Positions 32,582 through 34,670 of a DNA stretch of 34,670 nucleotides are shown here, piece after piece. Below the pieces are notes generated by a model. The model was given only the letters and a program-made list of their open reading frames with translations. It searched no databases and was not told the origin of the DNA. The position numbers were made by a program, and so were the translations under genes. The DNA comes from an uncultured Ruminococcus sp. (GTDB lineage: Bacteria; Bacillota; Clostridia; Oscillospirales; Acutalibacteraceae): the NCBI GenBank assembly GCA_902773635.1, contig CACYFH010000009.1, positions 1 to 34,670 on the forward strand. Direction: 5' to 3'. Within the stretch, counting starts at the first letter, position 1, and every line of letters begins with the position of its first letter.

Positions 32582-32856
32582 TTTTGTGCATTTCACCCAA
32601 TCAAGGCACAATCCATTAGTGCAACTGCACAAAAATCTTTAATTTCGAAAGAATCTCAAACGTTTTCTTGACTATTTTTTTTAAATTTGATATAATGCTT
32701 ATACCAATGGTAGAAGGATAGGAGTGCCATGCCCTTTTGCCGGTTGCACATAGCTTTTTTTGATGACGGAAAAGGTTACAATTCTGTTACATAAAATTGC
32801 CATTTTGTGCACCGCGCACAAAAGCTGATACGAAAATTCTTCTAATTTGCACAAAA
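32582..32856. promoter_or_regulatory. Five copies of TTTTGTGCA/TGCACAAAA around a promoter
   Basis: TTTTGTGCA occurs at 32582-32590 and 32803-32811; TGCACAAAA at 32626-32634 and 32848-32856; CGCACAAAA at 32815-32823, forming an inverted repeat with its neighbour. Two lie upstream of the promoter at 32668 and three downstream. A regulator binding array is a possible reading. Confidence 0.4.
32668..32696 (+). promoter_or_regulatory. Near-consensus sigma-A promoter without an evident gene
   Basis: TTGACT at 32668-32673, 17 bases, perfect TATAAT at 32691-32696, in AT-rich DNA. The first large reading frame is more than 600 bases away. Confidence 0.75.
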
Positions 32857-32955
32857 ACGCAGAAAGAATAGTTATGCAATTTGCATGCAGACATATTCTT
32901 TCACAAAGTTCATAAAACGCTTGGTTTTATGAATTAAAACTTGTATTTTTTTTAT
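32703..32955 (+). ncRNA. Candidate non-coding RNA or long leader
   Basis: Transcription from the promoter at 32668 would run through an AT-rich stretch to TTCATAAAAC-GCTTG-GTTTTATGAA (32909-32933), then a T-rich tail with eight T near 32947-32954. I do not recognise the RNA. A 21-codon frame with a GGAG before its ATG (32729-32794) lies within it but resembles nothing known. It could equally be the 5' leader of the gene at 33310. Confidence 0.25.
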
Positions 32956-32959
32956 TGTT

Positions 32960-33055
32960 ACGCCGGTGAGCGAAGGCGCTTGCGGCAGACAGCGGAACGA
33001 TGTCGGGCGGAAGGCTCAGCGAGCTGAATGGTCAGTTCCCGCCGGACATTTGACA
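32960..33055. other. GC-rich structured stretch in an AT-rich gap
   Basis: ATGTCGGGCGG pairs with CCGCCGGACAT apart from one position, enclosing a small CAGC-GA-GCTG hairpin. The composition jumps relative to the AT-rich flank. It may be another mobile palindrome family or part of a leader RNA. No coding sign. Confidence 0.35.
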
Positions 33056-33072
33056 AGAGGAATCACACAGCA

Positions 33073-33166
33073 GTCATTCCGAGGAGGGATTTATCCCGAC
33101 GTGGGAATCCCACAAAGAGGGAATTCACTTCTCCTCCTGCACGGTATTAATGACCGTGGCAATGAC
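33073..33166. repeat. Palindromic repeat family B, intermediate copy
   Basis: GTCATTCCGAGGAGGGATT at the left, GTGGGAATCCCACAAAGAGG in the middle and GGCAATGAC at the right. Just beyond, 33192-33224 is a run of ATTCCTA / ATTCCTC units. Confidence 0.75.
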
Positions 33167-33309
33167 ATCGTAATGAATCAGCGCTTAGTTCATTCCTAAT
33201 TCCTCATTCCTAATTCCTAATTAGCGAAGTCCGTTCCTGCTCCTGCCAAAACGCGCCAAGAAAAGTCCAAAACCTTGCCGACCGTAACGAGAAAGGGAGG
33301 AATCTTTAC

Positions 33310-34446
33310 ATGAAACAAAAGATCGACCGCATAACAACCGGAGCTAAGAGCATTTCTCTGCGTACCCTCGCAATGGTGCTCTGCTTTGTCATGCTCCTCT
33401 CCGCTATCGGCGTAGGCACCGTGGTCACCGCGATCGCGAAGTCATCCAACGCCAAGGCGGCAGCCGCCGGCGCGCTCTCCAGAGCTGTCGCTGACGTCGC
33501 TGTTGAGGAAGAGGACGATGACGACGTTGTTGTTACCAAGAAATCCGACTCTGACCTTGCCGACACCGGAGCGGCTGATGTTTATGCGGTCGCAGGTTCG
33601 TGGGATAACTGGACAAAGCACTATTTTACCGGTTCGACCGGATCGGCTACGGTGTCAATTAATCTTGCCGACAACACCAGTTATACATTTAAGATTTATT
33701 CAAGCTACAGCAAAACATGGTATGGCGCTGATCATACCTTTACCGGAACTCAGAGCGATTATTATTTTATGACGAGTAAGGAGCAGATCGGACGGAAGGC
33801 AGAGCTTGTCTATGCCACCGCTCCGACGCCCGAACAGCTGTCCTCTCTTAAGGAAGCGGTCAGACGGCGCTACGGGCTTGAGCCGGGAGAGCTAAATCTT
33901 CTGGAAAGGCTGTTCCGCGGGGAATACTATCTCTCCCAGCGCATCCTGATCGACGGCGCACTCGAATGCGGCAGTGAAGTCACGCATTTTACGGCGCTTA
34001 ATGACATAGCGGTAAGCGGTGTCTACGGCAAGGTCTTTGACTTTTCCGTCTTTTCCGACGATCACATGATCGGCCGCTACCGTGCCGACGGAATGGTCTG
34101 CTCGACCCCGACCGGATCGACGGCCTATGCGCTTTCTGCCGGAGGGCCTCTGATGGAACCGGAGCTGTCGCTCATTGAGATCACGCTGATCTGTCCGCAT
34201 TCGCTGTTCAACCGGCCGCTGCTGCTGTCGGCGGACAGAACCGTGACGATCCGTCATGCGGCGGACGATTCGCGGGACATCATTCTGAGCGCCGACGGTG
34301 AGAGGCCGGTGCCGTTCCCGCCGGATGCACAGCTCACGATCCGGCGTTCGGAGAGTATGGTATCCATCATTCATCTGCACAGCGGCAGCTTTTATGATGC
34401 AGTCAGCCGCAAGCTGATGCAATCCATCAAGGGCTTCGGAGAATAG
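33310..34446 (+). CDS. Chimeric ORF: secreted carbohydrate-binding-type protein joined to C-terminal NAD kinase
   Basis: 378 residues in one frame, GGGAGGA before the ATG. Residues 1-45 are a signal/anchor (LAMVLCFVMLLSAIGVGTVV). An acidic linker (VEEEDDDDVVV) and a small beta-domain (AVAGSWDNWTKHYFTG, NTSYTFKIYSS, TWYGADHTFTG) follow to about residue 154, resembling starch-binding modules of Ruminococcus secreted proteins. From about residue 191 the protein is the C-terminal part of NAD kinase: LLERLFRGEYYLSQRILID, then ALNDIAVSG (N231, D232) and DGMVCSTPTGSTAYALSAGG (from 260). The N-terminal NadK part with GGDGT is absent. Residues 155-190 fit neither part clearly. A secreted NAD kinase makes no biological sense and composition changes, so an assembly joint is likely. 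Confidence 0.75.
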   Translation: MKQKIDRITTGAKSISLRTLAMVLCFVMLLSAIGVGTVVTAIAKSSNAKAAAAGALSRAVADVAVEEEDDDDVVVTKKSDSDLADTGAADVYAVAGSWDNWTKHYFTGSTGSATVSINLADNTSYTFKIYSSYSKTWYGADHTFTGTQSDYYFMTSKEQIGRKAELVYATAPTPEQLSSLKEAVRRRYGLEPGELNLLERLFRGEYYLSQRILIDGALECGSEVTHFTALNDIAVSGVYGKVFDFSVFSDDHMIGRYRADGMVCSTPTGSTAYALSAGGPLMEPELSLIEITLICPHSLFNRPLLLSADRTVTIRHAADDSRDIILSADGERPVPFPPDAQLTIRRSESMVSIIHLHSGSFYDAVSRKLMQSIKGFGE

Positions 34447-34455
34447 GGGGCAGCC

Positions 34456-34670
34456 ATGAAGAATGCAAGACAAAAGGAGATCCTCGATCTGATCCGCACC
34501 AACAGCGTCGGCAATCAGGATGCTTTGATTGAGCTGCTGTCTGCCCGGGGATTTCCGGTGACACAGGCGACTGTCTCCCGCGACATCCGGGAGCTGAATC
34601 TCATTAAAAAAGCCGATGCACAGGGCGTTTACCGCTATGTGCTCCCGGATGCACCGGCGGCGCAGGGCGA
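34456..34670 (+). CDS. argR: Arginine repressor ArgR, N-terminal part (runs off the window)
   Basis: 71 codons visible. The winged-helix DNA-binding domain is clear: KNARQKEILDLIRTNSVGNQ, then ALIELLSARGFPVTQATVSR and DIRELNLIKK, the ArgR recognition-helix region. ArgR senses L-arginine and represses arginine biosynthesis; the C-terminal hexamerisation/arginine domain lies outside. A GGGGG stretch precedes the ATG at 34456, 9 bases after the NAD kinase stop. nadK-argR is a common clostridial order, which supports the NadK reading upstream. Confidence 0.9.
   Translation, partial: MKNARQKEILDLIRTNSVGNQDALIELLSARGFPVTQATVSRDIRELNLIKKADAQGVYRYVLPDAPAAQG

Noticed and set aside
32074-32619. 181-codon frame overlapping the end of the RNase M5-like gene
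   Set aside because: Shadow of the real gene in another frame, running through a terminator and repeats; Pro/Ser-rich composition is typical of a wrong frame here.
32966-33199. 77-codon plus-strand frame
   Set aside because: It spans the GC-rich island and a family B repeat, with no convincing start site or family resemblance.

Overview
The window reads as chromosomal DNA of a spore-forming, Gram-positive gut-type Clostridia, most likely Oscillospirales/Ruminococcaceae. The reasons are the dipicolinate synthase pair, the MurT/GatD-type cell-wall genes, the MEP isoprenoid genes ispD and ispF, the order DUF177-rpmF, a DUF512-der-plsY-dacF operon, a holA/RNase M5-like pair, a giant glycine-rich secreted protein, and SD-led genes that mostly end in TAA or TGA. 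Coding DNA is GC-rich with Arg mostly CGC/CGT. Almost every gene lies on the + strand; the exception is a small membrane protein at 3453-3743. The taxon is inferred from gene content only.

Layout. 1-3281: a three-gene cassette of a divergent MurT-like Mur ligase, a GatD-like amidotransferase lacking the usual catalytic Cys and His, and an ATP-grasp gene broken by one in-frame TAG. 3453-4038: a small membrane protein and a DUF1540 Cys-rich protein, divergent. 4315-5742: dpaA/dpaB for spore dipicolinate, behind a sigma-K-like promoter. 6131-9355: a zinc-ribbon membrane protein, an O-acetylhomoserine sulfhydrylase, ispD and ispF. 9401-10537: a D,D-carboxypeptidase whose ribosome-binding site lies in the ispF terminator hairpin. 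10829-19113: a 2715-residue secreted repeat protein followed by a 38-residue peptide. 19399-22312: pgi, a small P-loop protein, DUF177 and rpmF. 22549-27224: an overlapping operon of DUF512, der, plsY and dacF. 27365-32360: a HIT protein, a phosphoribosyltransferase, comEC, holA and an RNase M5-like TOPRIM gene carrying an in-frame repeat insertion. 32361-33309: about 950 bases without a convincing gene, holding a terminator, repeats, a consensus promoter surrounded by five copies of a 9-mer, and structured stretches. 33310-34670: a secreted carbohydrate-binding-type N-terminus joined in frame to the C-terminal part of NAD kinase, followed by the start of argR.

Four families of short palindromic repeats (here A to D, about 12 copies) sit between genes across the window. 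One family-C copy lies inside the RNase M5-like gene and is translated.

The items most worth following up are the MurT/GatD/ATP-grasp cassette with an apparently dead glutaminase, the translated palindrome in the RNase M5-like gene, the secreted protein/NAD kinase joint (quite possibly an assembly chimera, since composition also changes there), the orphan promoter with its 9-mer array, and the giant repeat protein with its small downstream peptide. All family assignments come from reading motifs; no database search was run.
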